DNA of 64,000 nucleotides, from the NCBI GenBank assembly GCA_017512365.1, contig JAFWGQ010000059.1:24029-88028 (forward strand), given 5' to 3'. The translations under genes were made by a program, and so were the position numbers. Shown in pieces: positions 22,915-31,954 of this stretch (its first letter is position 1; the number at the start of each line of letters is the position of its first letter). The notes under the pieces are model-generated. The model saw nothing but the letters and a program-made list of their open reading frames with translations, made no database searches and was not told the origin of the DNA. The stretch is from Mogibacterium sp. GTDB lineage: Bacteria; Bacillota; Clostridia; Peptostreptococcales; Anaerovoracaceae.

Positions 22915-23448
22915 ATGCAGACAGGAAAACTCTCGACGAAAGACATAGTGCTGATAGGAGTCTTTGCGGCGATACTTCTCGTCCAGAAGGAGCTGCTGGC
23001 ATTCATCCCGAACGTGAGCCTGACCGTCTTTCTGATCGTGCTGTATTCGAAGGCGTTCGGGGAGAAAAAGACCCTTTTTATTCTGCTGGTATATATATTG
23101 CTCGATAATATCATCATGGGGAATATGGGCCTGCTTTTCGTGCCGTTCCAGTATGTCGGCTGGGCGCTTATACCGCTGCTGCTGTGCACGGTGTTCAAAG
23201 GCGTCAATGATCCGCTGCGTCTGGCGTTTCTGAGCGCGCTCTTCTCGTTCCTCTACTGCTGGATCATGGCGATCCCGGGGGTGATAGTGATGCATGTGAG
23301 CATAGGCGCGTATCTGGCGGCGGACATCACCTTCGAGCTGATACTCGCGGCGTCGAGCTTCGTGTCCGTGCTGCTTTTGTATAAACCATGCTTCAGGGTG
23401 CTGTCTGCACTGAATACCGGGACAGCAGCGAGGACCCGTCGCTCATGA
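22915..23448 (+). CDS. Integral membrane protein, possibly ECF-transporter substrate-binding subunit
   Basis: 177 residues with about five to six hydrophobic helices (DIVLIGVFAAILLVQKELLA, VSLTVFLIVLYSKAFG, LFILLVYILLDNIIMG). The N-terminal helix pattern and compact size recall ECF S components, but no substrate can be read and no energising ATPase is adjacent. Start ATG at 22915 with AAGGG upstream. It lies in the same direction as its neighbours with short gaps. Confidence 0.6.
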   Translation: MQTGKLSTKDIVLIGVFAAILLVQKELLAFIPNVSLTVFLIVLYSKAFGEKKTLFILLVYILLDNIIMGNMGLLFVPFQYVGWALIPLLLCTVFKGVNDPLRLAFLSALFSFLYCWIMAIPGVIVMHVSIGAYLAADITFELILAASSFVSVLLLYKPCFRVLSALNTGTAARTRRS

Positions 23449-23466
23449 GGAGAGCGTAAGATCCGT

Positions 23467-24060
23467 ATGGAAGAGATAAATCTGATCACAAGGACGACAG
23501 GTCTGGCCATGTCGGTCACGCTGTCGTACATAGATAAAGGAGACACTGTCATTGACGCGACATGCGGAGCGGGGCAGGATACTGTCGCGCTGGCGAATGC
23601 TGCCGGCAGGGACGGCTGCGTGTATGCCTTCGATATACAGGAGGAAGCGATCCGCCGCACAAAAGACAGACTGCGTGAAAACGGGCTTTCAAACGTGCGC
23701 GTCCTGAAGGAGTCCTTTACTTCGGTGAACGATTTCGTTCCCGAAGGCAGCGCGTCCGCTGCTGTATTCAATCTCGGATATCTGCCGGGCGGGGACCACA
23801 GCATCACCACGACGGCTGATGAGACACTCGAAGGTCTGGCGTGCGCTCTCAGGACGCTCCGCCCGGGTGGCATACTTACAGTCGTGATGTACGACGGCCA
23901 TGACGAGGGCAGGACAGAAAAGCAGCGCGTCATGGAATGGGCAAAGGCGCTCGACCCGAAACAGTATCACGCGGCATATGTGAACATGCTGAACCAGCGC
24001 AGCGACCCGCCGGAGATACTGTGGATAACTAAAAAGAAAAACGGGGTCAGGCCCCGTTAA
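23467..24060 (+). CDS. mnmM: SAM-dependent methyltransferase, YtqB/MnmM type
   Basis: 197 residues. DTVIDATCGAGQDTVALA is the SAM-binding motif and FNLGYLPGGDHSITTT is the family hallmark. This group (Bacillus YtqB) methylates 5-aminomethyl-2-thiouridine at tRNA wobble position 34. No signal peptide. The last codons contain a hairpin that is a terminator for the opposite strand. Confidence 0.85.
   Translation: MEEINLITRTTGLAMSVTLSYIDKGDTVIDATCGAGQDTVALANAAGRDGCVYAFDIQEEAIRRTKDRLRENGLSNVRVLKESFTSVNDFVPEGSASAAVFNLGYLPGGDHSITTTADETLEGLACALRTLRPGGILTVVMYDGHDEGRTEKQRVMEWAKALDPKQYHAAYVNMLNQRSDPPEILWITKKKNGVRPR
24031..24058 (-). terminator. Terminator of the double-glycine microprotein gene
   Basis: On the minus strand AACGGGG-CCTGA-CCCCGTT is followed by TTTCTTTTT, 14 bases after the microprotein stop. 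The hairpin lies inside the 3' end of the convergent methyltransferase gene. Confidence 0.8.
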
Positions 24061-24071
24061 CTTCAGTTAGC

Positions 24072-24215
24072 TTACTCTCGAGCTTTGCTCTTCCCTTTTT
24101 CTTTTTTTTCGTTGGAGATCTTTTCACGCTGTTCTCCTCCGGATACATTTTCAAGTTCGTCCAGAGTGAACTCCTGAGTATAGCCATCGTCTTTTCTGAC
24201 TTCCTTATCTGCCAT
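24072..24215 (-). CDS. 47-residue peptide with double-glycine leader motif
   Basis: ATG at 24215 with AAGG about nine bases upstream (TAAGGTAATGAAA). The translation begins MADKEVRKDDGYTQE and carries FTLDELENVSGGE, matching the LxxxELxxVSGG pattern of double-glycine leaders cut by C39-type exporter peptidases. Cleavage after GG (residues 26-27) would leave a 20-residue, very charged tail starting EQREKISNEKK. The gene has a TATAAT box upstream and a strong terminator directly downstream, which argues for a real unit. Exporter, maturation and immunity genes are not adjacent; the NHLM-type exporter at the window start is 22 kb away. It might be a signalling peptide or bacteriocin precursor, or a small cytoplasmic protein that resembles one by chance. 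Confidence 0.6.
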   Translation of the reverse strand: MADKEVRKDDGYTQEFTLDELENVSGGEQREKISNEKKEKGKSKARE

Positions 24216-24269
24216 TTTCATTACCTTATTTGGGTGTCATTATGGATCCGCGTGGATCTGTCATATGTG

Positions 24270-24275
24270 ATTATA
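24270..24275 (-). promoter_or_regulatory. -10 box upstream of the double-glycine microprotein gene
   Basis: Minus strand TATAAT at 24275-24270, about 55 bases upstream of the ATG. No good -35 is visible at the right distance. A GATCC/GGATC small dyad at about 24245-24258 lies between this and the gene. Confidence 0.45.
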
Positions 24276-24431
24276 CCCCGTCATCAGTTATTTCTTCCAC
24301 AGTATTTACATCTATGCAGCCTATAATGAGACAGGCCCCGGCAAATTCCCGGCAATTTTCTCTCTGAACCTTTCCTCTGAACCTTTTTGGGCAATTGTTT
24401 GTGCTATACTTTTTGCATGGGAGGATCTGCA

Positions 24432-24953
24432 ATGAAAGAACTGATAGATCTGTACACTGTTGACCGCGAGCATACCGGCATGACTGCTGTCCGCGGAGAG
24501 AAGCTGCCGGAGGATACATACAGGATGGTCGTCCACGTATGCATCTTCAACAGCAAAGGCGAGATGCTGATCCAGAAAAGGGCCGACGACATCGTCCGCT
24601 GGCCGGGATACTGGGATGTGAGCGTCGGCGGCGGAGCAAGCGCAGGCGATGACAGCCGCAGCGCCGCAAAGCGTGAGGCTCTCGAAGAACTGGGACTGCA
24701 CATCGATTTCAGCGACAGAAGGCCTGTCATTACGGTGAATTTCCACGATGGATTCGATGACTTCTATACGGTCGAAATGGACTGCCCGATCGACGGACTG
24801 GAGCTGCAGAAGGAAGAGGTCGCTGATGCACGGTGGGCGTCGAAAGAAGAGATCGAAGCGATGATAGATGACGGCAGCTTCATACCGTACCAGAAGGACC
24901 TGATCAGATACCTGTTATTCGCCAGAGAGGGGCGGGGTACCTGGAATCTGTGA
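24432..24953 (+). CDS. Nudix hydrolase (IPP isomerase-like group)
   Basis: 173 residues from the ATG at 24432, with GGGAGGA six bases upstream. The Nudix box runs from GGASAGDDSRSAAKREALEE, with Asp replacing the usual first Glu. The N-terminus (MKELIDLYTVDREHTG) and RMVVHVCIFNSKGEMLIQKR match the YfcD/IDI-like branch. Substrate unknown. Confidence 0.85.
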   Translation: MKELIDLYTVDREHTGMTAVRGEKLPEDTYRMVVHVCIFNSKGEMLIQKRADDIVRWPGYWDVSVGGGASAGDDSRSAAKREALEELGLHIDFSDRRPVITVNFHDGFDDFYTVEMDCPIDGLELQKEEVADARWASKEEIEAMIDDGSFIPYQKDLIRYLLFAREGRGTWNL

Positions 24954-24979
24954 ACATCCAAATACAAGAGGTGAAAAGC

Positions 24980-26161
24980 ATGGAATACAGAAAACTCGGA
25001 AAAACGGGCCTTGAGGTGAGCGTGATCGCGCTCGGCTGCGAGGCATTCGTCGAAGACAAGAGCAACGCGAAGAGCTTCCTCGACATGGCGGAAGAAGCGG
25101 GAGTCAATTACTTCGACCTGTTCTCGCCGGATCCTGAAGCGAGGTCCGCGCTGGGCGAGGCTCTCAAAGGCAGACGGGAGAAGTTCATCATCCAGTCGCA
25201 CATATCCTCGGTATGGAAGAACGGCCAGTATGAGAGGAGCCGCGACCTTGATGATGTGAAGGCGGCGTTCGAGGACTCCCTCGAAAGGCTCGGCACGGAC
25301 TGGATCGATGTCGGGATGATCCATTACTGCGACGCCGACAGCGACTGGCAGGCCATAAAGGACAACGGGATCGTTGACTATGCGCGTAAACTGAAGGCCG
25401 AGGGGAAGATCCGCCACATCGGGCTTTCTTCGCACAATCCGAAGGTCGCCATGTAAGCGATCGAAGAGGGTGACATCGAAGTGCTGATGTTCAGCGTGAA
25501 CTATGTCTACGACATGCTGCCGGGCACCGAGAACGTTGACGACCTCTGGGCGGACGAGGTGTATGAGGGCGGCTTCAGGAACATGGATCCCGAAAGACAG
25601 CGCCTTTATGAATTCTGCGAGAGCAGGGGTGTGGGCATCACCGTCATGAAGGCCTTCGCGGGCGGAGACATCCTGAGCGAGGAGCTATCGCCGGCGGGAG
25701 CTGCGCTTACGGTCCCTCAGTGCATAAGTTACGCGCTTTCGAGACCGGCTGTGGCAACGGTGTGCTCCGGAGCGAGGGATCCTGAGCAGCTGGCTGAGAG
25801 CATCGCATACTGCGAGACTTCGCCTGAGGAGCGCGACTATGCCGAAGCCTTCGCGAATTTCCCGAGGGTGAGCTGGAGCGGGCACTGCATGTACTGCACG
25901 CACTGCCATCCGTGTCCGGCGGAGATCAATATAGCGGACGTCACGAAGTTCCTGAACCTTGCCGTTGCGCACAACGAGTCGAACGGCATAAAGGAGGGTT
26001 CTGCGGAGTTCAGAGTCCCTGATACTGAGAGCGGACACTACAAGGCACTGGCCCGTCACGCGGGAGACTGCCTGCAGTGCGGACTGTGCGAGACCAGATG
26101 TCCGTTCGAGGTAAAGATACGAGAAAACATGCAGCGCGCAAAAGAGGTGTTCGGTTACTAG
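24980..26161 (+). pseudogene. Aldo/keto reductase with ferredoxin-type C-terminus, interrupted by an in-frame stop
   Basis: ATG at 24980 after AAGAGGTG. The frame runs through the TIM-barrel start (MEYRKLGKTGLEVSVIALGC), then meets TAA at 25454-25456 and continues in the same frame to 26161. Around the stop the text reads NPKVAM-stop-AIEEGDIEVLMFSVN, where relatives have a Lys or similar residue, so one base change (such as AAA to TAA) explains it. The C-terminus keeps CMYCTHCHPCP and CLQCGLCETRCPF, [4Fe-4S] ligand motifs. The catalytic barrel is split, so the gene is probably inactive unless the stop is read through or is a sequencing error. Confidence 0.85.
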
Positions 26162-26427
26162 ACAGCGCGGGCTTCATACTCGGCACGTCGATGCTCTTCC
26201 ACTACGGCAGGGTCTTCGAGATCAACGATCTTGCTGTAGATCCTGTTTTCCAGGGAAGGGGCATAGCGAAGACTCTGCTTGAGAGATGCATCGCGGAGAT
26301 GGAAAAGCGCGGCATGGCCGGCGTCAACCTCATAACCGGCGCGGAAGGCTTCCTGCCTGAATTCTACGGGAAGTACGGATTCACCCGTGAGGACAGGGTG
26401 ATCCTTATGGGAAAAGAACTGAGATGA
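26155..26427 (+). pseudogene. GNAT acetyltransferase, N-terminally truncated
   Basis: About 90 codons of a GNAT domain: FEINDLAVDPVFQGRGIAKT (acetyl-CoA loop) and LPEFYGKYGFTRED. The first half of the domain, about 50 residues, is missing. The similarity begins where the aldo/keto reductase ends and overlaps its last codons in another frame, with no ribosome site. A deletion has joined the two remnants. Confidence 0.7.
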
Positions 26428-26455
26428 TTTCAGGAAGAGACTAAGGAGGATGAAA

Positions 26456-27091
26456 ATGGCAAAAAAGATCGTAGCAGTGAACGCAGGCCCGAGGATGGGC
26501 TGGAACACGGATACTCTGATCGCGGAGGCATCGAAGGGAGCGGAGGCTGCCGGTGCGGCAGTGGAGAGGTTCGACCTCTTCAGGCTCGAGAAGTATACGG
26601 GCTGCATATCCTGTTTCGGATGCAAGAAAGAGAAATTCAAGGGGCACTGCGTCTGCAGGGACGGACTGACGCCGGTGCTGGATGCCATACGCGAGTCTGA
26701 CGGACTGATCATCGGATCGCCGAACTACCTGTCCGGACTGACTGCGTCGTTCAGAGCGCTTTACGAGCGCCTCATATTCCAGAACCTGACATACAAGCTG
26801 GATGAGCCGTGCTGCAACGAGCACCCGGTACCGGTGCTGCTGATCATGACCAGCAACGCGCCGGACGACATGTACATGAAGATGATGAGGGACTACAGGC
26901 AGACCTTCAGCAATTTCGTCGGTCCGGCTGAGATATTCGTAAGCGGAGAGACCCTGCAGCTGAAGGACTACAGCAAGACAGACTGGGAGTGGACGCTGTT
27001 CGATCCTGCAGCCAGGATGGAAAGGCATGAGAAGGTCTTCCCGCAGGAATGCGCGAAGGTATTCGATCTCGCAAAGGAGATATTCGGATAG
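26456..27091 (+). CDS. Flavodoxin-fold NAD(P)H-dependent oxidoreductase
   Basis: 211 residues from the ATG at 26456 (AAGGAGG ends six bases upstream; the ATG at 26450 is too close to it). Features are KKIVAVNAGPRMGWNTDTL (FMN phosphate loop), GCISCFGCKKEKFKGHCVC (cysteine segment) and GSPNYLSGLTASFRALYERL. It is a longer relative of the protein at 21570, probably a flavin-dependent reductase. Confidence 0.85.
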   Translation: MAKKIVAVNAGPRMGWNTDTLIAEASKGAEAAGAAVERFDLFRLEKYTGCISCFGCKKEKFKGHCVCRDGLTPVLDAIRESDGLIIGSPNYLSGLTASFRALYERLIFQNLTYKLDEPCCNEHPVPVLLIMTSNAPDDMYMKMMRDYRQTFSNFVGPAEIFVSGETLQLKDYSKTDWEWTLFDPAARMERHEKVFPQECAKVFDLAKEIFG

Positions 27092-27171
27092 ATCTCCATG
27101 ATGATATGGATCGCTCGGCAAAATGTTCGGTGCAGATCAGATGAAGCAGCGGCAGTGACTGAGGAGATGTG

Positions 27172-27771
27172 ATGTGCTGCAGATATTATTACGAAGATGA
27201 GATACGCGAACGGATGCAGGATCTGCTGGATTCACAGGGCATAGAAGCCGCAGTGGATCTGAAGCTCGAGCCGGGACGCGACATCCGTCCTTCGGATGCA
27301 TCCGCGGTGATATATCAGAGGGGAAATGATCTGGCGGCCGGCAGCATGCGATGGGGCTTCGGCAACCCGTATAAAAAGGGCTTGATCATCAACGCCAGGT
27401 CCGAAACGGCAAGGGACAGGAACCTGTTCCGCGACAGCATAATGAACCGCCGCTGCATCATCCCGGCAAGCGGCTTCTACGAATGGGACCCGTACAAAGC
27501 AAGGTTCAGATTCACGCAGCCTGAAGGCGGCCTGATACTCATGGCGGGCTTTTGGCGCGAGGAGCAGGGGACTCCGAGATATACCATACTCACGACAGAC
27601 GCAAATGAGTCCATGAAGCCTGTGCATGACAGGATGCCTGTGATGATCGGCAGGGATGAGATAAGGCCGTGGATAACGGACAGCGAAAGCATGTCCGCCT
27701 TTCTTGACAGACCGCAGATCCGGCTCATAAGGGAGCAGGATTCCGGACAGATGCGGATGGAGTTCGACTGA
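27172..27771 (+). CDS. HMCES/YedK-type abasic-site processing protein
   Basis: 199 residues from the ATG at 27172, chosen because it places Cys at position 2 (MCCRYYYEDE), the residue that forms the thiazolidine cross-link with abasic DNA. GAGGAG lies five bases upstream; the GTG codon at 27169 is rejected. Other active-site parts are seen: NARSETA, PASGFYEW and VHDRMPVMI. It shields abasic sites in single-stranded DNA. Confidence 0.92.
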   Translation: MCCRYYYEDEIRERMQDLLDSQGIEAAVDLKLEPGRDIRPSDASAVIYQRGNDLAAGSMRWGFGNPYKKGLIINARSETARDRNLFRDSIMNRRCIIPASGFYEWDPYKARFRFTQPEGGLILMAGFWREEQGTPRYTILTTDANESMKPVHDRMPVMIGRDEIRPWITDSESMSAFLDRPQIRLIREQDSGQMRMEFD

Positions 27772-27854
27772 AAGCATTTGTTATCGCGTCTGTGAGACGC
27801 TATAATTGTTTCGAAAAAACATAAGAAGAAGAGGATAGACAAGGAGCGTAAAAC

Positions 27855-28124
27855 ATGATGGACAGCAGGGAACTGATCGAACGCCTCGGAGGCGATATCG
27901 AAAGGATCTTCAACGCAGTTTCCGGGAATGACGGCGAGTATAAATACACAGTACTGAGGGAAAATGTCATACAGGATTGTGAAGAGTGCGGTCACGAGAC
28001 TCTCGGAGTCATAAGGGTCGATGCCGCGGGCGGAGCAAAGCTGTATTATTACATTGGATACTGTCAGCGTTGCTATCATGTGCAGAACATCGTAAAGGGC
28101 CCGTTCAGGACCGTTATTGACTGA
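27855..28124 (+). CDS. Small zinc-ribbon protein, function unknown
   Basis: 89 residues, ATG at 27855 (a second ATG follows) with AAGGAGC upstream. It has CEECG near residue 42 and CQRCYH near 73, two metal knuckles. It is not recognised; a terminator follows. Confidence 0.7.
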   Translation: MMDSRELIERLGGDIERIFNAVSGNDGEYKYTVLRENVIQDCEECGHETLGVIRVDAAGGAKLYYYIGYCQRCYHVQNIVKGPFRTVID

Positions 28125-28147
28125 TAATATCCGTTGCTAAGATGTGG

Positions 28148-28176
28148 ATCCCCGTAAATCAAAACGGGGATTTTTA
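28148..28176 (+). terminator. Rho-independent terminator
   Basis: ATCCCCGT, a short loop, ACGGGGAT, then TTTTATTT. Confidence 0.85.
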
Positions 28177-28267
28177 TTTCAGTACAAGGTCACAATTTGT
28201 AGAGCACAGCAGGACCTGTATGATACAATAAGTTCTAAAGGCTTCAGGACAAAAACAGGAGAAATAA

Positions 28268-29392
28268 ATGAAGTGGCTGGAGAAGTATTACAATAAAGAG
28301 TACTCGCTCATAGCGGCCTATGTGATAAAGACCGCTCTGATAATATTTGTGCTGGGCATCATGATCTGGTATCTGGCAGGCAAGACCGGCAGCATACTGT
28401 CGTTCGTTTTTGCTGTACTGAAGCCTCTTGTGCTCGGACTGGTATTCACCTATCTGCTGAGCCCGCCTGTGCGTTTCTTTGAGACTAAGCTTCTTGGCCC
28501 GCTCGGCAAGCCGAAGGCGGCAAGAGCCGCAGCCGTGATAATCGTGTTCGTCATCGTTTTCATGGCTGTCGGACTTATCCTCGGGGTGATCGCAGTCACA
28601 GTGACCAGGAGCCTCTCTGCCTTCAATCCGGCTGCGTACAAGGAGTATATAGCCATACTGACCGATCAGTTCTCGAAGTTCTGGACTACTATACAGGATC
28701 AGCTCGCGAGCATGAATATCAACCTGGGCAGCATAGGCGACATGCTTGGAAAGATATTCAGCGGAGTAAAGAACGGCGCGACGACCATACTCTTCGCCCT
28801 GATATTCGCGATCTACTTTCTTCTTGACGAGGATATCCGGGTCTACTGGGGCAGGGTGCTCGACGCGTATACGGATGAAAAGACAAGAGCCAGGCTCCGC
28901 AGCTTCGTCGCGGACGCCGACAAGGTGTTTTCCGGATATATCAGGGGACAGGCCATGGATGCTCTTCTCGTCGGTGCGATGGTGTCCATAGCGCTCCTCA
29001 TAGCGAAAGTGCCGTATGCCGCGGTGATAGGCATACTCACCGGGATCGGCAATCTTGTGCCTTATGTCGGCCCGGTCGTGGGCTTCGGTTCGCTTATAAT
29101 AGTATGCCTTGCCGAGGGTTCGGTGCGTCATCTGCTCATCGGCGGCATCATCCTCCTTGTCGTGATGTTCATCGACGGCAACATCATCAATCCGAGGATG
29201 CTCAGCAGCAATGTCGAAGTGCATCCGGTGCTTGTCATAGTCGCGCTTATCGCGGGCGGAAGCGTAGGCGGCATAGTAGGAATGCTCGTTGCCGTTCCGG
29301 TGGCAGCGCTCATCAAGCTGCAGTTTGAAAAAAATCTGGCCAGGCGGCTGGGAGAGAAACCTCCGGCGGCAGAGAAGCGCGGGGATGAGTGA
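28268..29392 (+). CDS. AI-2E family transporter
   Basis: 374 residues with about eight hydrophobic segments. GILTGIGNLVPYVGPVVGFG and MFIDGNIINPRMLSSNVEVHP are the hallmark segments of PF01594 (YdiK/TqsA/PerM group). Members export small molecules or ions; the substrate is unclear. The C-terminal tail is basic. The AGGAG-type site is upstream at about 28257-28262. Confidence 0.9.
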   Translation: MKWLEKYYNKEYSLIAAYVIKTALIIFVLGIMIWYLAGKTGSILSFVFAVLKPLVLGLVFTYLLSPPVRFFETKLLGPLGKPKAARAAAVIIVFVIVFMAVGLILGVIAVTVTRSLSAFNPAAYKEYIAILTDQFSKFWTTIQDQLASMNINLGSIGDMLGKIFSGVKNGATTILFALIFAIYFLLDEDIRVYWGRVLDAYTDEKTRARLRSFVADADKVFSGYIRGQAMDALLVGAMVSIALLIAKVPYAAVIGILTGIGNLVPYVGPVVGFGSLIIVCLAEGSVRHLLIGGIILLVVMFIDGNIINPRMLSSNVEVHPVLVIVALIAGGSVGGIVGMLVAVPVAALIKLQFEKNLARRLGEKPPAAEKRGDE

Positions 29393-29414
29393 CATCAAAA
29401 GACGGTGAGCCGCA

Positions 29415-30162
29415 GTGGACAAAAAGAAGATACTGAGATCATTTGTCATCGCAGTCGCGTGCACGGCGGCAGTAATAATCATGATCCTGCTGTCCGGTCT
29501 GCCATCTGACGATATACGATCCGGTCGAGAAGGATTCCGGCGGCAAGCCGCTCAGGGTAGTCAGATTCGCCGAAACGAATATGGGCGACTTCTGCGCTGA
29601 TGCAGCCAGGATACAGCTGGGCGCGGACATAGGGATCGTAAACTCCGGCAATGTACGCGCGGATCTGAAGAAAGGGGATATCACATACGGCGATATCCTG
29701 GAGATCTATCCGTTCTGCAAGGACATGTGCATTGTCGAGGCCACCGGTCAGCAGATACTCGACGCCCTTGAATGGGGCGCCAGGTCCATACCAAGTGAGT
29801 CAGGAGCCTTTCTGCAGGTGTCGGGGCTTACATATGAGGTCGATGTGAACACGCCTTCTCCCTGCACGAAGGATGATGAAGGGATGTTCACGGGCGTAAG
29901 CGGTACCCGCAGAGTCAGAAATGTGAAGGTCGGCGGCAAAGTGATAGATCCGTCGGCAAAATACACTGTCTCAGGCAGCGTATACGTACTGACGGAGCAC
30001 GGAGACGGCTGCACCATGTTCGATGGCGCGACACTGATAAACACAGGCTGCGGACTCGATTACATGTCGCTGATAGATTACATAAAGGGACCGCTCGGCG
30101 GGGTGATCGGGGATCAGTACTCCGATCCGTACGGAGAAGGCAGGATAAAGATAATACAGTAG
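29415..30162 (+). pseudogene. 5'-nucleotidase (UshA family) remnant: signal peptide joined to C-terminal domain, frameshifted
   Basis: A GTG start at 29415 gives a signal segment (MDKKKILRSFVIAVACTAA...). After about 30 codons homology jumps to another frame (near 29505-29515) at LTIYDPVEK. It continues as a complete 5'-nucleotidase C-terminal domain (RFAETNMGDFCADAAR, GIVNSGNVRADL, EATGQQILDALEWG) to 30162. The metallophosphatase domain of about 300 residues is absent. A large deletion plus frame change has inactivated the gene. Confidence 0.8.
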
Positions 30163-30174
30163 AAAGGATAATTA

Positions 30175-31938
30175 ATGGACGCTGGAAACATAGTTTCGCT
30201 CCTCGGCGGAGTCGCCATGTTCCTCTTCGGAATGTCGGTGATGGGAGACTCGCTCAAAAAGGTCGCCGGGAGCAAGATGGAAACCATACTGTACAGACTT
30301 GCGGGCAATCCGATCAAGGGAATAATCCTCGGAACGGGAGTGACCGCGGTCATACAGTCGTCATCCGCTACATCCGTAATGGTGGTCGGTTTTGTAAACT
30401 CCGGCATGATGCAGGTGCGTCAGGCCATAGGCATAGTGCTCGGAGCCATACTCGGCACCAGCATCACAGGATGGATACTCTGTCTCAACAGCCTCGGCGG
30501 CTCGGGCTCGAGCATCGCTTCAGTCTTCAGCACCGAGATACTTACAGGCGTTGTTGCTCTGATCGGGATCATACTGTGGATGTTCTCGAAGAAAACGTCG
30601 CAGAAAAACATCGGAGGCATCATGCTTGGCTTCGCTGTGCTGATGTACGGGATGAGCATGATGTCCGGCGCGATCGTGCCTCTCAGGGAGGATGAGAACT
30701 TCATCCGCATGATGACCAGCTTTACGAACCCGCTGCTCGGAGTGCTGATAGGTATCCTGGTAACGGCGGTGATCCAGAGCGCGAGCGCGGCTGTAGGTAT
30801 ACTGCAGGCACTTGCGGTCACCGGCGCGGTGGAGTTCGATATGGCTTTCCCTATACTCATGGGTATAGGCATCGGAGCGTCGGTTCCTGTCATGCTGAGC
30901 GCTCTCGGCGCGAGCACCAACGGCAAGAGGACGGCCTTCGTATATCTCATAATAGATGTGCTCGGAGCCGTTCTGGTCGGAGGGATATTCTATATCCTGA
31001 ACGCTGTGTTCCACTTCAGCTTCATGGACGCCAAAATGAACATGGTAGCTGTCGCTTTTGTAAACACGATGTACAGGCTCGCCGTGGTCCTTTTGCTGGC
31101 GCCGTTCATCGGACTTCTTGAGAAGCTTGTATGCGCCCTGTTCCCTGAAAGCGAGGAGGCTGCTGCGGAGAAGGCGGACATGGACAGGCTCGAGCCGAGA
31201 TTCCTGATGCACCCGACTCTTGCCATCACCCAGAGCAGGACAGTCATAGATTCGATGGCCGAAAAGGCGAGAGAAAGCGTAGCGGCGGCCATCGCGGTAA
31301 GACGCGAATACAGCAGAGACGGTATCAAAAGAGTTTTCGATCTCGAAGGAGTGCTCGACCGCTACGAGGACAAACTGGGCAGCTATCTGTTCAGGCTGAC
31401 CTCAGAGGACATCGATGAAGAGCAGTCGTCGGAGGTAAGCAAATTCCTGAGAGTGCTGTCGGATTTCGAAAGGATATCCGACCACGCAAAGAACGTGGGC
31501 GAGTCCGTCGAAGAGATATATGAAAAGAAACTCGAGCTCCCGGCAGCCGCGGACACGGAACTGACGGTCCTCGAGGAGGCGATAAAGGAGGTCACCGGGC
31601 TGACCGTCGAGGCTTTTGAAAGCGATGATACGGAAAAGGCCCTGAGAATAGATCCGCTCGAGGAAGTGATAGACGATCTGTGCGATGACATCAAGGCTAA
31701 CCACATAGAAAGGGTGAGCAGACAGGAGTGCACGCTCGAGATCGGATTCGTGTTCACGGATCTGCTCACGGATTACGAGCGCATTTCGGACCACTGCAGC
31801 AATGTCGCCGTGGACATCCTCGACTCGGTAACGGGAGAAAGATGGAAGCATGAATTCCACAGCATGCCGGAATTCAGGGAAAACGAGATGTACAAGAAGT
31901 TCTTTGAAGAGTATAAGGATAAATACGCACTGAAGTGA
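30175..31938 (+). CDS. Na/Pi cotransporter family protein with PhoU-like domain
   Basis: 587 residues, ATG at 30175. Two inverted Na/Pi repeats, each with the QSSSAT/QSASAA signature (VIQSSSATSVMVVGFVNSG; VIQSASAAVGILQALA). The C-terminal about 200 residues are helical and PhoU-like (FERISDHAKNVGESVEEIYE, YERISDHCSNVAVDIL). It likely imports phosphate with sodium. Confidence 0.93.
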   Translation: MDAGNIVSLLGGVAMFLFGMSVMGDSLKKVAGSKMETILYRLAGNPIKGIILGTGVTAVIQSSSATSVMVVGFVNSGMMQVRQAIGIVLGAILGTSITGWILCLNSLGGSGSSIASVFSTEILTGVVALIGIILWMFSKKTSQKNIGGIMLGFAVLMYGMSMMSGAIVPLREDENFIRMMTSFTNPLLGVLIGILVTAVIQSASAAVGILQALAVTGAVEFDMAFPILMGIGIGASVPVMLSALGASTNGKRTAFVYLIIDVLGAVLVGGIFYILNAVFHFSFMDAKMNMVAVAFVNTMYRLAVVLLLAPFIGLLEKLVCALFPESEEAAAEKADMDRLEPRFLMHPTLAITQSRTVIDSMAEKARESVAAAIAVRREYSRDGIKRVFDLEGVLDRYEDKLGSYLFRLTSEDIDEEQSSEVSKFLRVLSDFERISDHAKNVGESVEEIYEKKLELPAAADTELTVLEEAIKEVTGLTVEAFESDDTEKALRIDPLEEVIDDLCDDIKANHIERVSRQECTLEIGFVFTDLLTDYERISDHCSNVAVDILDSVTGERWKHEFHSMPEFRENEMYKKFFEEYKDKYALK

Positions 31939-31954
31939 AAGGACGCAGGACAAG

